From: Dendrocalamus latiflorus | Taxonomy: Eukaryota > Streptophyta > Magnoliopsida > Poales > Poaceae | Length of the DNA: 64,000 bases | Direction of reading: 5' to 3' | Assembly (NCBI GenBank): GCA_017311315.1 | Contig: CM029622.1 | Coordinates: 18,558,102-18,622,101 of the forward strand | In this document: positions 34,701 through 47,285 of the stretch, piece after piece | Numbering within the stretch: the stretch's first letter is position 1 | Layout: each line of letters opens with the position of its first letter | Position numbers and translations under genes: made by a program | The notes under the pieces: model-generated | The model's input: the letters and a program-made list of their open reading frames with translations, nothing else | What the model was told of the DNA's origin: nothing | Database searches by the model: none

Positions 34701-36000
34701 CTACGAGGAAGGAGGAGCTCATGGGAGGTGAGGGTGGTGCTTGAGGAGGATTGGAGGAGACTAGAGTCGAAGGCTTTGCCGGTGGCAAAGAGGTGGTTCT
34801 CAGTGATAGCCCGACAAAAGAGAAGTTACAAAAAAGGAGTGTGCATGAGATTACTTGCATGCATGTGGAGGTATGGGTGAATGGAATCGAGGTACGGCTC
34901 ATCGGAGAGAGGAAGACGTACGGTGGTGTCCCGGTTGGAGAGGAAGAGGAAAGCCTAATCCGAGTGGTTTTCATTGCACGAAAGGTCAATCAAATGAGTA
35001 GGGTGCTTAAAGGAGAGGTAAGACGTATTGTGACGGAGTTGTGGAAGAGAGAAGCTCACCAGAATACCGATAGTTGTGGTCGAAAATTTTTAGTCTTAGT
35101 ACGAGTGCTTATATGAACGTACTAAATACCGATAAATCGTCTTAAAAGGCGACGAAGAAACTGTCCTATTTGTTTATTTCGAGAAAATTATAAACTATAA
35201 GCTGAAAAGAAGGTCCGTATACTCCATTGAGTATTTTGTTTTTTGTAGAATCTGTTGGGTTTTTCTTTTTAATTGTGTTCACTAGATTGGAATCGGACTA
35301 CAGCGGGCAAATGTTATGATTTGGCACTCTTGTGCTTCATTTTGAACTCAGCTTTAATAGACAAAAATATTACACACACATGGATCGTAAGACACTCTCT
35401 ATTTTATCACTTCTACATTTTTTTTGCTGCTAATGTAAAAGGTTTTGACAGATAAATATTTGAAAGAGACGACATTGTGAAGAGGAAACTTTTGCTCCAA
35501 CTTTCCGTAGCTTTTCGATAGGTGTACGAGGGTCAAGATCTCATTGGTTGGAAGTTTGGATCTGCTCATATTGACTTTGATTTTTGACTTCTATTTTTAA
35601 AAGATAAAGCCAATGTAAATATTTCAGTTTCTATAAGTCTTTTCTATCAGCCATTACTATTCATCAGCCACTTTGTACCTTCACATATTATAATACAATA
35701 TGTATTTTATTATATCATAATTCTATAAGTTGTATGACGATCCGAATATCATAGTGCTTTGTGTTGCACCATCGTTTGCTCTTTTTCTTACATAATGCAC
35801 CCAGAATAAAACCAAAAACCATAAGCCAATACGGGCGCCCTAACTTCTACAACTGCTTCTACCAGTCAGTTATATTCATCACTCACAGCTAAAAATCATT
35901 AGTAAAACCAATATGAACAGACCCTTTGTTTTAGCCTTTTCTAACCTTATTTTCTAGGCACCAATACACCGCGAACCATCCACCAGCGGGGGCCTATGCG
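34701..36000. other. intergenic, weak coding-like stretch only
   Basis: A 121-codon plus-strand frame at 34751-35116 has no recognisable domain and ordinary composition. I do not call it a gene. The rest is AT rich with MITE-like fragments (ACCATAAGCC near 35819). Confidence 0.35.
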
Positions 36001-36009
36001 ATCGGTTCA

Positions 36010-36420
36010 TGACATGCGCGCATAGGGTTATAAACAAGCTGAGCTCGAGTGAGCCTGACCTCCCAAGCTAGAGCTTGGTAGAAACTTGAGCTGAGCTCGA
36101 GTGAGCTTGAGTTGGGGTCTGGGCCTAGAGCTCGGCTTGCCTTGAGTAAGCTTGATAACAATAAAAAATAATTCAACATACACTAATTTTCAACAATAGA
36201 AAAACTCAAGCTTAAACTCAGTTTGAGTAAACTCAATAAGAGTTAGCACGTATCTAGGGCTGTAAGAAAATCTCGAGGCTTGTGAGTTATTCGAGTTCGA
36301 CTCGTTGAAACTCGCGAGCTCACGATCAAGCTCGAGCACAGCTCGTTTGTAGCTCGAGCAGAGCTCGAATCAAGCCTAAAGTAAGCCAAACTTGAGCAAC
36401 TCATGAGCCTCAAGATTTTT
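36010..36420. repeat. GAGCTCGAG-rich repeat, transposon-end-like
   Basis: Repeated GAGCTCGAGTGAGCTTGAG and TCGAGCAGAGCTCGAATC-type units flank AGGGCTGTAAGAAAATC. This sort of Leu/Ser-frame-free CTCGAG array is common at the ends of grass DNA transposons. A 36-bp tandem duplication (ACACATTCAACATGAGG twice) follows at about 36520-36587. Confidence 0.4.
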
Positions 36421-36720
36421 TACAGCCATCGTTTGGTGTGCATCCTCTTGGAGAAGTTTTAGCAGCCAGTTATCTACGGTGGTTTCTATTTAATCCTAGT
36501 TTAGTCGTCTCCCTCGGCCCTACACATTCAACATGAGGAAGAACATTTAACCCTACACATTCAACATGAGGGAGGACATTTAACGAAGGTTACGGCAAGC
36601 CGCCGAAGTTTGCGCTTACTAGAACTGGAGGAGTGGAGCTGCACGAATCTTAAGTACATTCAACGATGAGAAGCTCCATTGAAAACATTAAGTTTGTTGG
36701 CGAGATGTTAGAGCATCTCC

Positions 36721-37654
36721 AACAATCCCCCTAAAAACCCACCCCAAAAGACACCTTTTAAGGGCAGCCCAAAAAATTTGTTAACCTATTTTAGTCCCCT
36801 CCTCCAACAGCTCCCCTAAATATATCCTCATAGTATGTTGAATCTGGCCCAACATTAACAACCGGCCCATTTATTTTGCTCGATACCTCATTTTGATCGT
36901 GAGCGATCCGGAGAGTTGGCCGCGTGCACTGGCGGCCGATGTGCTAGCTCGTCCGTGTACGATGCGATTACGGTTTGACCGCTGCACTCGGCCATCGCGT
37001 GTACATGTACAAGGCATGAACTCCGTAAACGCATCTAGTCCTGTTCCGATCGGTACACGTAGTGTGTTCTCAAAGAAATATTCCGTCCGTCCGTGCATGT
37101 ATTTATACGGTGGCGGATACTACTGCGGATCAAAATCTACATCAGCTGCGAATACTAGTTTGCACCGTTCCATTGGACGGAGGGACGCAAATATTTCCTT
37201 TCGAAAAGAACCAAAAGAAGCGAAATCTTTTGCAAGGTTGCACCGCACAGGACATCGCCCGGCGCCCGCGCCCGATTTCGATCTCCCGATGCGTCAGGGC
37301 ATCAGGCGTCGGGGAGTCTGGCCGCGAGGCGTCGGTGTGTCTGGAGGCCGCGGGCGACGTCGGGCGGCGTCTGGAGGTTTGGGGCGGCGGGCGGGGAGAT
37401 GTGGCTGGGAAAAAGGCGGGGGCGGCGAGCTGTGAAGGAAAAGTGTGGCGCGAATTTTTTTCCCCAGCGCGCGTGACGGCGGGAGCGAGGATAGGGGACC
37501 CCTGAAAGTTCCCGGTTTCTAGCTGGGTTTTGGGAGAGTTTTGGGGGGGAATAGAAATAGGGGGTGTTTAGGGGAGTTGTTGGAGAAGACTTTTTACACA
37601 ATTTCCCAATAATTTGATTTAGGGGGAGATTTAGGGGGATTGTTGGAGATGCTC
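36721..37654. mobile_element. PIF/Harbinger-like element, 934 bp, carrying GC-rich sequence
   Basis: The termini are perfect inverted repeats of 25 bp starting GAGCATCTCCAACAATCCCC, flanked by TTA on both sides (36718-36720 and 37655-37657), the 3-bp TWA target duplication of this superfamily. The interior contains a GC-rich stretch (about 37240-37450) unlike its AT-rich arms. No transposase is present. The GC-rich part may be captured gene sequence. Confidence 0.75.
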
Positions 37655-38273
37655 TTATATATCAATTCCGTTCTTCTTCAGCGACGATTGCATGAAAACA
37701 TTAAGTGTGTTTTTTTTTGAGCGAATTGTATACATTTTTGTTGATCTGTGGTCCTTGGACTGAGACAAGGGCCTGGCATTCGGATCCAACTAGATGGATC
37801 GGTCATTCGTCGATTTGACAAAGGCGATTTATGAATTCTGCCATACATTGTTAGCCCATACACAAGCATGGAGCCCCGGCACGTTGTGGCGCTGCCTCTC
37901 AGGGAGTCAGGGCCATAGGCCGGCCCGGGCCGCTTGGCTATGTGCTCTCGTGCCCACCGCGAAAAGGCGCGTGCACACTTATCGATGTGATCTGGCATTA
38001 GACTGAGTCTATTTTACATGTTAAGAGTCGTGCAGATCATGACCGGGATTAGTGGATCCGATCGTTTGCTTTCCTGTTTTAGCGCATTCAGTTGAGTCGC
38101 TGTTTATTCAGAGTTTCAGCATTCTTCAGTGTACTGTAGCACATCTAGCTGTTGTCGAAATATTCAGCGTTCAATTGTCCCTTTTGCTGTCTCACTGATC
38201 CGTGTCTTCCCGATCCAATTCCCCTCGATTCCTCACTCAATTGTTGCAATTTTACTGGGCTGTGATCTACACT

Positions 38274-38286
38274 TGGTATCAGAGCC
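38274..38286 (+). promoter_or_regulatory. tRNA-iMet primer binding site
   Basis: TGGTATCAGAGCC lies three bases after the CA that would close the 5' LTR. It is identical to the site at 8985-8997 on the other strand. Confidence 0.9.
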
Positions 38287-38319
38287 TTGTTCATGCCAAA
38301 ATACCCCTAGTTTAGCAGC

Positions 38320-41300
38320 ATGTCGACACCTGAGCGGTCTGCAGCTTCAGCGGCTCCAGCGATGAGAGAGGGTGGAGTGTGTCTTCAATATCCAATGCTC
38401 ATGCCAGCGAATTACTCCACCTGGGCGATCAAGATGGAGGTTTTCATGGATGCGCAAGGCGTCTGGGACGCAGTAGAGCCGGCGGCCGGCGAGGTCGTCG
38501 ACAGAAAGCGCGACAAGATGGTGTTGGCATGCATCTTCCAGGCGGTCCCTGAAGACGTTCTCCTGTTGCTCGCCAAGAAGAAGACGGCGAAGGAGGCGTG
38601 GGAAAGCCTGAAAACCATGCACCTCGGAGTAGATCGGGTGAAGAAGGCCAGAGCTCAGACCTTGAAGACTGAATTTGACACGCTGCGCATGAGGGAGACA
38701 GAATCAATCGACGAATTGGCAGGCAAGATTAGTGCCATTGCAAACAAGGTACGCAGTCTTGGGGAGAGTATGGAAGATGCAGTGCTTGTGAAGAAATTGC
38801 TGGTTCAGTGCCTGACAGGTTTCTCCAAGTGGTTGCCGCAATAGAGTAGTTTGCGGACATGGAGACAATGACGCTAGAGGAAGCAATTGGGCGTCTCAAG
38901 GCATATGAAGAACGAATTCGTGGCAGGAGTGAGAGTGGCGAAGCAAAGCTGCTGCTCACCCACGCAGAGTGGCAAGCCCGACAGAAGAGTGGCGGCAGAG
39001 GGCAGTTGTCACACAGCAAAGGAAGAGAAGCTGACAGTCCAGATGGACAAGATCGGGGGCAAGACCGTGCAAGAGGCCGCGGAAAATGGCGTGGAAAAGG
39101 CCGAGGAGGATACAATACACCGAGGAAAGGAAATTCAGGTGGCAACAGTAACGGCAAGGACAAGAGCCATATCAAGTGCTACAATTGCAAGAATATGGGG
39201 CACTATGCCTCCCAGTGCCGCAGCAAGCGCCAAGAAGGAGAGGTCAACCTCATTCAAACACAAGAAGATGAGCAACCTGCATTGTTACTGACAGCATGTG
39301 TGGAGGAGCCACACAAGTTAGAGGCTGCAAGCACTTTTGTGCTTCTCAATGAGGAAAAGGTGGCTCCGAAGCTGCAAGGAAGTGAGGTAATCCCATCTGA
39401 CACAAACATCTGGTATTTGGACAATGGCGCGAGTAATCACATGACAGGTCACCGGTCCAAGTTCAGTGAGCTGGATGAAAGCATCACCGGGCGAGTTAAG
39501 TTCGGGGATGGGTCAACAGTGCAGATAAAGGGCAAAGGATCTGTTCTATCCAGTGCAAAAATGGTGAGCAAAGACTTCTAACCAATGTGTATTTTATACC
39601 CAGTCTGTGTAGCAGTATTATCAGTCTTGGGCAATTGTCGGAAGAAGGCAGCAAAATTGTTTTGCAAGGTCAGTTCCCGTGGGTTCATGACAGAAATGGT
39701 AGATTGCTTATGAAGGTTAGAAGAACACCGAATAGGCTTTATAAGATTGTGCTAGAAACCTGTAAACCAATTTGTCTTGCAATTAGTTTGGAGGAGCCGG
39801 CCTGGTTGTGGCATGCCCGGTTGGGTCATGCAAATTTTCAGGCTTTGATACAATTACATGATGAATAGCTGGTGCATGGAGTGCCAAAGATTGATCATCC
39901 ACTGAAAATTTGTGAAGGTTGTCTGATTGCAAAGCAGACAAGGATTCCATTCCCAATTCAGACCAAATACCAAGCAGAATTGCCACTGCAGCTCATTCAT
40001 GCAGATTTGTGTGGGCCAATTACCCCTCAAACTCCTGCAGGTAACAGATATTTCCTCCTCTTAGTGGATGACTTCAGTAGAATGATGTGGGTGTATGTGC
40101 TGAAGTATAAGAGTGAGGCAATAAGTGCATTCAAATGGTTCAAACCATTGATTGAGAACCAGACTGCACACAAAATCAAGGTGCTGAGAACTGATCGAGG
40201 TGGAGAGTTTTTGTGACATGAGTTTGATGGTTTTTGTGAGCAAGAAGGATTAGAAAGACATCTCACCGCACCATATACTCCACAGCAAAATGGAGTGGCT
40301 GAGAGAAGGAATTGCACCGTGATGGAGATGGCAAGAAGCTTGTTGAAAACAAAATCGTTGCTAGGAAGATTGTGGGGAGAAGCAATGAGGCATACAGTGT
40401 TCATCCTCAATCGGTTGCTAACTAAAGCACTGAGCAAAGTTACTCCTTTTGAAGCCTGGTTCAATAGGAAACCCAATCTTGGTTTTTTGAAGGTTTTTGG
40501 GTGTGTCGGTCATGTCAAGACTCCATCTGCTCAGACAAAGAAGCTTGATGATAGAAGCAAAAGTATGGTGTATCTAGGCGTTGAAGAGGGCAACAAAGCT
40601 CATCGGTTGGTGGACCCTAGAACAGGAAGAATACATGTCAGCCGAGATGTTGTGTTTGATGAAACTGCAGTCTGGAAATGGGATGATGAAGAACAAGCCG
40701 ACTTCCAGAAATGGATAACTTTCTCTGTTGAGAATGATGAAGCAGGAGCTGAAGTACCCGGGTTAGCTGTTTTTTCAGAAACCGGTGGGAACAATTCACC
40801 TGCCGTGGCAAAAAACTTACCCACCGTGGCAAGTGGATCACCTGACACAACAAGTGTGCAGCCGGGGACACTGGTAGGAACTGGAGATGCAGTTGTAATT
40901 GGCACACCAGAGAGCATTGCAGCAGTGTCAGCGTCACGTGACTCGAGCGGTAGTTCAGAAGAAGCGTCGGGGAGATTCAGGTCTCTTAGTGAGATTTATG
41001 CCAGCACAGATCAAGTGGAGCTGCCTGATGAATTCCTAATGCTTGCAGCAGCAGATGAACCTGTGACTTACAGGGAAGCAGCCGGCAATAAGCACTGGGA
41101 AGAAGCAATGAAGACTGAACTGGATGCAATTCAGAGAAATAGAACATGGGAACTAGTGTCATTGCCTCAAGGACAAAAACCTATTGGTTTCAAGTGGGTA
41201 TTTAAGCTGATTAGTCGCCAAAGGCTATGTGCAATAGCCAGGGATAGACTTTGAAGAAGTTTTTGCGCCAGTGGCTAGAATGGAAATCGTGCGGCTCTTG

Positions 41301-42437
41301 TTGGCTTTGGCTGTACAGCAGGGTTGGAGTGTGCATCACCTAGATGTCAAATCGGCCTTTTTGAATGAAGAACTCCAAGAAGAGGTGTATGTCTCACAAC
41401 CGGAGGGATTTGCAGTGAGAGGACAAGAAGAGAAGGTCTACAAGCTTGCAAAAGCGCTTTATGGAGTCAGACAAGCACCCAGGGCATGGAATGTGTAGCT
41501 GGACAGACGCCTGAAAGGTTTGGAGTTTGAGAAATGTCCACATGAACCTGCAGTTTACAAAAAACATGGTGCAGAAGGTGTGCTTGTAGTAGGAGTCTAT
41601 GTGGATGATCTTCTGGTCACAGGCAGTAGTGATATGGAGATTGCCCAGTTCAAGAAGCAGATGAAGGTTGAGTTTAAAATGAGTGATCTCGGTTTGCTGG
41701 CATATTACCTGGGGATTGAAGTGAAGCAGGGACAAGATAGCATTGTCTTGAAGCAAGAAAACTATACCAAGAAAATTTTGCAGGAAGCCGGGATGATAGA
41801 CTTCAATGCAGTCTAATACCCAATGGAAGCAAAGCTCAAACTATGCAAGGATGAAGAGGGAGTTGCAGTTGATCCAACTCAGTACAGGCGATTGATCGGG
41901 AGCCTGAGATATTTGACTCACACCCGGCCTGATTTAGCTTATGCTGTCGGGATTGCAAGCAGGTTCATGGAGAATCCGAAGAAATCACATAATCAGGCAC
42001 TCAAACACATTTTGAGATATGTGAGGGGAACTATGGACTTTGGGCTGGTGTATACAAGGGGTGGAAAGGAGCAGCTGGTCGGTTTTTCAGACAGCAACCT
42101 TGCTGGAGATGTCGATGACAGGAAAAGTACCAGCAAATTGGCATTCTACCTCTGTGAAAATCTGATAACTTGGGCATCCCAGAAGCAAAAATGCGTCGCA
42201 CTCTCTTCCTGTGAGGCCGAGTTCATGGCGGCAACGTCTGCGGCGTGCCAGGCAGTGTGGCTGAGAGGGCTATTGCAAGATATAACAGGAAAAACTCAAG
42301 GTCCAGTGAAGCTGCTCGTGAACAACAAATCTGCGATTGCATTGATGAAAAATCCTGTTTTCCATGGGAGGAGTAAGAACATAGATAAACGTTTCCATTT
42401 TATACGTGAATGTGGAGAAGGAACTTGTCAAACATAA
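38320..42437 (+). pseudogene. copia Gag-Pol polyprotein, broken by stops and frameshifts
   Basis: Order of domains: Gag (38320-38880; NYSTWAIKMEVFMDAQGVWD), zinc knuckle CYNCKNMGHYASQC with all ligands (39178), protease YLDNGASNHMTG (39416), GAG-pre-integrase (about 39780-39940; LWHARLGH, C-x2-C), integrase core (DLCGPI, RTDRGGEF, NGVAERRN with intact Glu), copia reverse transcriptase (KSAFLNEEL, YVDDLLVTG with the YVDD catalytic motif), RNase H (SDSNLAGD, SSCEAEFMA). Breaks: a frameshift and TAG near 38820-38846, a frameshift near 39580, stops at about 39868, 40214, 41498 and 41814, and a small deletion plus frameshift near 41210 at the start of reverse transcriptase. The catalytic motifs that remain suggest a fairly young but dead copy. 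Confidence 0.88.
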
Positions 42438-43759
42438 AGAGTCCGAGTATTGCAATGCAAGTAAGGGTAAAATCCGACCACACCATGTCTTTCTAAAGGT
42501 TGAGAAGGATATCTTTGCAGGTTCTAAATGGATTTGGAAGCTCCTTGAACAAGAAAACAAAACATATAAAGATTTGAAGCCGGTTCGGACTCGGTTCGGG
42601 ACAGCTGGCAAGCTAATTTTCACAAACGGAGTCCGATTTGGGCGTTCTTGGACTTGTTAGAAAGCTAATTAGAATTCCCAAACAATAGATAAGGTTCCAA
42701 GCACGAAATCCTCATGGTCACATCACAAATTGAGCAAGAATCTGATGGTAGCAGTTTAGATATTTCCTTTTTAATTCGTATTAGAGTTTGTTTCGGCCTT
42801 AGGCCAGGTTATGCCTAAGTTTTAGTCAAGGCCATACATTGTGCACCAATATAAGGCCAGAGCCTTAGCCCCAATGTAACTTAGGCTATGAATTGAGAAA
42901 TAGAAACTAGAAAATCACCATGGTTTGGTGGCCATTGTTGGCGTGTTCTTCAGATTTCCATCAAGGAATTGTTCTTGGTGTGTTGAATCCAATTGTGGTG
43001 TTGGATTCTACTCACTGAAACTTTGGTTTCTCTACCCTTTGTTCACGTGCTGCGGTGTACGTGGGAGAAGGCTTATCTTGGAGGTGTATGCTATTCTTAG
43101 GTTTGCAAGAATCTTAGAACAAGGAGGGCGTCCAGCAAAGCGTATCATGAAAGATCAGGGCCAAAACAACGTGGTTCGGCTAGCTTACTAAGTGGATTCG
43201 TATCAGCGTGTGGCAGAAGTACTCCCTTCACATGTGTCGATGTGCCACCCGATTGTGGCCCCCGCACATGTCCCGCGCTGTGCACGCCGGCACTGGCACG
43301 CATCTGCTATCCCCTTGTCCCGCTGGCGTGTGCACAACAAAATGGTCCCGAGATCATTTGAACCCCCATTTCATCCTAAGGCAGGAGAAACCGAGAGAGG
43401 GAGAGAAGGGAGGAAGGAAGGCCGATGGTCTGCCAAATTTTGAGTGGTTTTCATTTTGAATTTGAAGTTTATGCAGCTACAAAAGTTGTAGATTAGCTTG
43501 TGAGTATGAAGAAAATGTAATTTTCATCCACATCAAAGTATAGTTTTAGCAATATGATTAGCATATAATTAACTAAATGGTAGCTTCTTAGTCTAGAAAA
43601 GTGGTACTTAGCATTGTGTAGTTGGTCTGTGCCCGTAGTTCACTTAGAAGACATAGTGTTGTTAGTGTCATTAATTACTTATTAGTCACGGTAATTATGT
43701 GCATGACATGCTTACCCATGGGCTAAATAAGTTTGAGTGCAAACAAAATAGTTACAATT
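42438..43759. other. DNA downstream of the copia element, LTR-like in part
   Basis: An 84-codon frame (42406-42660) and a TATAAGGCC-AGAGCC stretch near 42851 followed by TTGAGAAATAGAAAC resemble a retroelement R/U5 region, but no partner is found. The rest shows short frames only. No host gene is recognised. Confidence 0.35.
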
Positions 43760-44470
43760 AGTGCATTAGAAAATAATTATTATGCAATGTGTGGGTTGTT
43801 AATTTGTACGTGTCCCCTAAGAGTTAGAAATTACAAAAATGTGAAACATTTTTAGCCGGAAGTACCGCCTATTTGAAAAAAAACTTAAAAATACTTAGTG
43901 CATTACAAAATAGTTATTATGCATGTGTAGGGTGTTAATTTTTACATGTCCCATAAAAGTTAGAAATTTCAAAAATCTAAAACATTATTAGCTGGAAGTA
44001 CAAAGACTATTTGACGAAAAATTAAAAATACTTAGTGCCTTACAAAATAACTATTATGAAATGTGCACAGTGTTGATTTCGAAAATGTGAAACATTATTA
44101 GATGGAAGTACACATACTATTTGACGAACAAAATACTTAGTAAGCTAGAAAATAATTATTATGCAATGTGTAGGGTGTAAAATTTTACAAGTCCCATAAA
44201 AGTTAGAAATTTTAAAAATCAGAAACATTATTAGATGGAAGTACACATACTACATGACAGAAAAAATTAAAAATGCTTAGTGCATTATAAAATAATTATT
44301 ACGCAATGTGCACGGTGTTCATTTTTCCATATCCCCTAAAAGCCAGAAATTTTGAACATCTGAAGCATTATTACTTGGAAGTACACAGACTATTTGACAA
44401 AAAAATAAAAAATATTTGGTGAGTTAGAAATTAATTGTTATGCAATGTGTAGGATGTTAATTTGTACATG
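43760..44470. repeat. tandem satellite, unit about 137 bp, six copies
   Basis: Units start at about 43760, 43897, 44034, 44139, 44279 and 44418, giving lengths of 137, 137, 105, 140 and 139 bp plus a partial last copy. Each has AGTGCATTANAAAATA, TTATTATGCAATGTG, TTAGAAATT, AACATTATTAG, GGAAGTACA and ACTATTTGAC in that order. The fourth start is early because the third unit has lost about 32 bp. Copies differ by roughly 10-20 percent by eye. There is no coding content. Confidence 0.9.
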
Positions 44471-44689
44471 TTATGATAATAGCTATTACATGGTATGATC
44501 ATTGCATATCGTGTTCTAAGTGGGTTTCATATGCACCTATGTTACGTACGTCATGTGCGACATTCAAGATTTGTTCGTGTTATATAGAAATGGTCTCGTA
44601 TGCAATGGGCCGTATGGATCAGACCCATCACAATGTGACCGGACTGTGATTTGAGAGTTAGGTCTGAAGAACATGAGCTTGTCCGAGCT

Positions 44690-45204
44690 AAGGATGTATG
44701 TGCATTCCATGTGCGAACAGGACACTACAAGGAAGAATGTATGCATCGAGGCATTGTATGCCTCAGTGGTGGGTGGTGCAGGGGAGACCTTTTTGGCAAC
44801 TTTTGAAGGTGACAAGTGACGCTGATGCCACGATATATACGAGGCTGATGGTGTATGCTTAGTTTGTGGAGAGGATGGAATCATCCAGCATGGGTTGTTC
44901 TGGTGGAGCTACTGGTGATGAGGTGCCTGAGTTGGTCTCCGGTGGTGATGTAGACACTAGCGTTGGTGGGGATGCGGGCGATAGCGTGGGTGATGAAGAC
45001 CTGAGAAGGCGTGCTGAGAATTTTGAGTCGAACGAAGGCATAGAGAGATAGTGGACAACTTGTATTAATTGCCACGTGTACCTTGCCAACCTGGCAGAAA
45101 GCGAAAAAGAGGAAGATGTGGAAACAGCTAGTTCAGGAGACGAGAAAGATGGAGAAGCTACTAAAGAAGGTATAGTAGGTGGTGTTGTGACCACTGATGT
45201 TTGA
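44690..45204 (+). pseudogene. degenerate coding-like segment, unrecognised
   Basis: A frame from about 44670 reads LSELRMYVHSMCEQDTTRKN to a stop near 44818. A second frame (44866-45051) reads SGGDVDTSVGGDAGDSVGDE, and after a single stop continues with WTTCINCHVYLANLAESEKE and acidic EKEEDVETASSGDEKDG to about 45204. The acidic, Gly/Asp/Ser-rich composition looks like a disordered plant or transposon protein. I do not recognise the family; a Mutator-type protein is possible but unsupported. Confidence 0.25.
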
Positions 45205-45395
45205 ATATTTTGGTCAACTTTTGGGTGAATTTGTCCTCATTTGAATTTGTTCCAAATTTTGGTTAAAATTTATCAAAATTCAAATTATGTTTGAATATTT
45301 CATCTGAATTTTTAACCAAAATGATAAAATTTTGTTCATTTTGCCTGTTTCATTTCCCTCCGAATTGTTTTTTGCAAAATGGAAGTTTTTTTCCT

Positions 45396-45497
45396 AGGGA
45401 GGACAAGTTCAAGAAGGAATTCATCAAGATGGCCACCATTGAGGTTAAGACCGGTTACCAGAGTGAGATCAAGAAACACTGCAGGGTCGTCTACTAG
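45396..45497 (+). pseudogene. class III peroxidase C-terminal remnant
   Basis: The frame reads REDKFKKEFIKMATIEVKTG and then runs to KKHCRVVY and a stop. It aligns with the last 34 residues of the intact peroxidase (RFKAAMVKLASIEVKVGYQG... NCR), including the final structural Cys. Nothing upstream in this frame is peroxidase-like; the preceding sequence TTTTTTTCCTAG resembles an intron acceptor. Differences from the gene at 9952-11416 show that it derives from another family member, on the opposite strand. It is too short to act. Confidence 0.8.
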
Positions 45498-45755
45498 TCA
45501 ACCCGATTGATTGATCAGTCGGATGCCGCCATACACATTACTTCATTTGTTTTTGGGGATTTCATTCTTATGTTTCCAAAATAGTGGTGTTAATTAACTA
45601 CCTAATTATCCCCTGAAATTTGTTATGTTTTCATTGTTTTCATTTGTTGATTCTTTTGGCTGTTGTTGTGTGACTATACGTTCCTTCCAGAAATGCTACT
45701 ATGATAATGTGTTGTAACCAAATAACTTCATAAGAAATATTTTTTTGTTGATGTA

Positions 45756-46011
45756 CTTCCTCAGTCCACAAATTAGGTCGATTACGAGTTTTCATGGTCT
45801 CCTATGCAAGACCTTTACTATGATTTTCTATCATAATATATTAGTAAAAATAATAAAAAAATATATATTATGAAAACATATTAGAAGACAAATATAATGA
45901 TATTATTTTCATACAAAGCAAATTTATATACTTTAATATATATTAATGGTCAAAGTTTTAAAACCTTGACTACATAGATCTCACATGACCTACATTTGTG
46001 GATAGAGCGAG
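45756..46011. mobile_element. Stowaway-like MITE, 256 bp
   Basis: The ends CTTCCTCAGTCCACAAAT and, inverted, CTCGCTCTATCCACAAAT are flanked by TA (45754-45755 and 46012-46013). The interior is AT rich. DNA between 46014 and 46358 shows nothing recognisable. Confidence 0.75.
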
Positions 46012-46871
46012 TATGTATTCTACATGCAACTAGTCTATTTAGGGCTAGTTTCCTATGTTGGGCTGCACAGTTGTTTATGTTTCAAAGCTAATGTGGAAAA
46101 ATAGTTGTGAAAAATCTAGCATCTGTTTGGTAAACCAGATTATAGTTTATCAAATGATATGATCTATTTCTAGTTCTCTATTTTTCCCAAACACGGATAT
46201 TTTTTAGTAACTTGTGAGACCCATGTGTTTGCCACATGTGTGGTGATGAGTAATTGAGTTCTTGGGTTGCGTTGGAAGTATATTTGATTTGGTTTGTAGT
46301 TTGAGTTTGAATAGAGTTGAAAAAATTGGAGTCTCTTTATTTTGGTTTGAAAAGATACACTACAAGAGATGTGTCATTTTTTGACATTTCTGGCATGACA
46401 ATAGGTCTAGATGTCATTAAATCATCCAGTTTATGACGTTTGTTTTGAAGCATTTCGAATTAGTGACAAAAATATTATGTATGTCACAAAAAATGTCATG
46501 ATGCATGTCCAATTCGCTCTAGTGACAAAATTTGCTGTGTCATAGTGGGTAATTTGCAATGTCATAAATCTAAGACAAAACTTGTGTGTCACAAAAAACT
46601 TTTGTTGCATTTTTTAAACATTATTTTCCATGTTGGCGTACGGTGCCACGTGGTCAGTGGCCCATATATTTTTTTTCTTTTTTTCCCGCCATATAAAGCC
46701 CACTGATCTTTCTTTTTTTTAAATGGGCCATTTTTTTTTTCCGACCTTGCTGATGGGCTGGCCGAAACAAGCCATTGATGGGCTGGCTGACGGACCTTGC
46801 TGATGGGCTGGCTGGCGGAATAAACGAAAAAAGGGGCAGTGGAGGCACTCGAACTTGCTTGGGGGTTTGAC

Positions 46872-47285
46872 ATGCGTCATTTTTGCATATATTTAGCCGT
46901 CATTTAACCCTTATATTTTTTGCATTTCGGGACCAATTATCATCATTTACAAATTTTTCTATAATTAATTGCTCAATTTGGATCATTTTACATTTTTTGT
47001 GCTTTTTCCATAGGCCGGCGCGAGCAAGGCGCATAAACGACAAATTTGGCAATTTGGGGCTGCTCCGTACAGTTGTACGTGTGACATGCGTCACATTTGC
47101 ATATATTTACATGCCATTTTACCCTCTTATTTTTCGCATTTTGGGATCATTTATCATCATTTACACGCTTTGATATATTTAATTGCTCGAAATGGACTGT
47201 TTTACACTTTTTGTGCTTTTTCACAGGCTGACGCGATCGAGGCGCATAAACGACAAATCTGGACTGCTCTGTACAGTTGTACGCG
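46872..47285. repeat. tandem duplication, unit about 215 bp, inside the CACTA
   Basis: Two adjacent copies (46872-47089 and 47090-47285) each run from CATGCGTCA through TTTGCATATATTTA, TTATCATCATTTACA and TTTTTGTGCTTTTTC to CATAAACGACAAAT and GTACAGTTGTACG. Small indels separate them. Confidence 0.85.

Larger units (their letters stand above)
38019..42437 (+). mobile_element. Ty1/copia retrotransposon, 3' truncated
   Basis: The primer site at 38274-38286 and a TG...CA segment ending ATCTACA at 38271 mark the 5' LTR (start uncertain; TGTTAAGAG at 38019 is one candidate). Gag, protease, integrase, reverse transcriptase and RNase H follow in copia order on the plus strand. Homology ends shortly after the RNase H motif FHFIRE. 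I find no repeat of the 5' LTR sequence before 43200, so the 3' LTR is lost or replaced. Confidence 0.8.

Noticed and set aside
34751..35116. A 121-codon ORF as a host gene
   Set aside because: No recognisable motif and it directly follows a degenerate repeat array. The length is possible by chance in this composition.
42438..43190. 3' LTR of the plus-strand copia element
   Set aside because: No similarity to the sequence before the primer site at 38274 and no matching CA terminus. The true 3' LTR seems to be missing.
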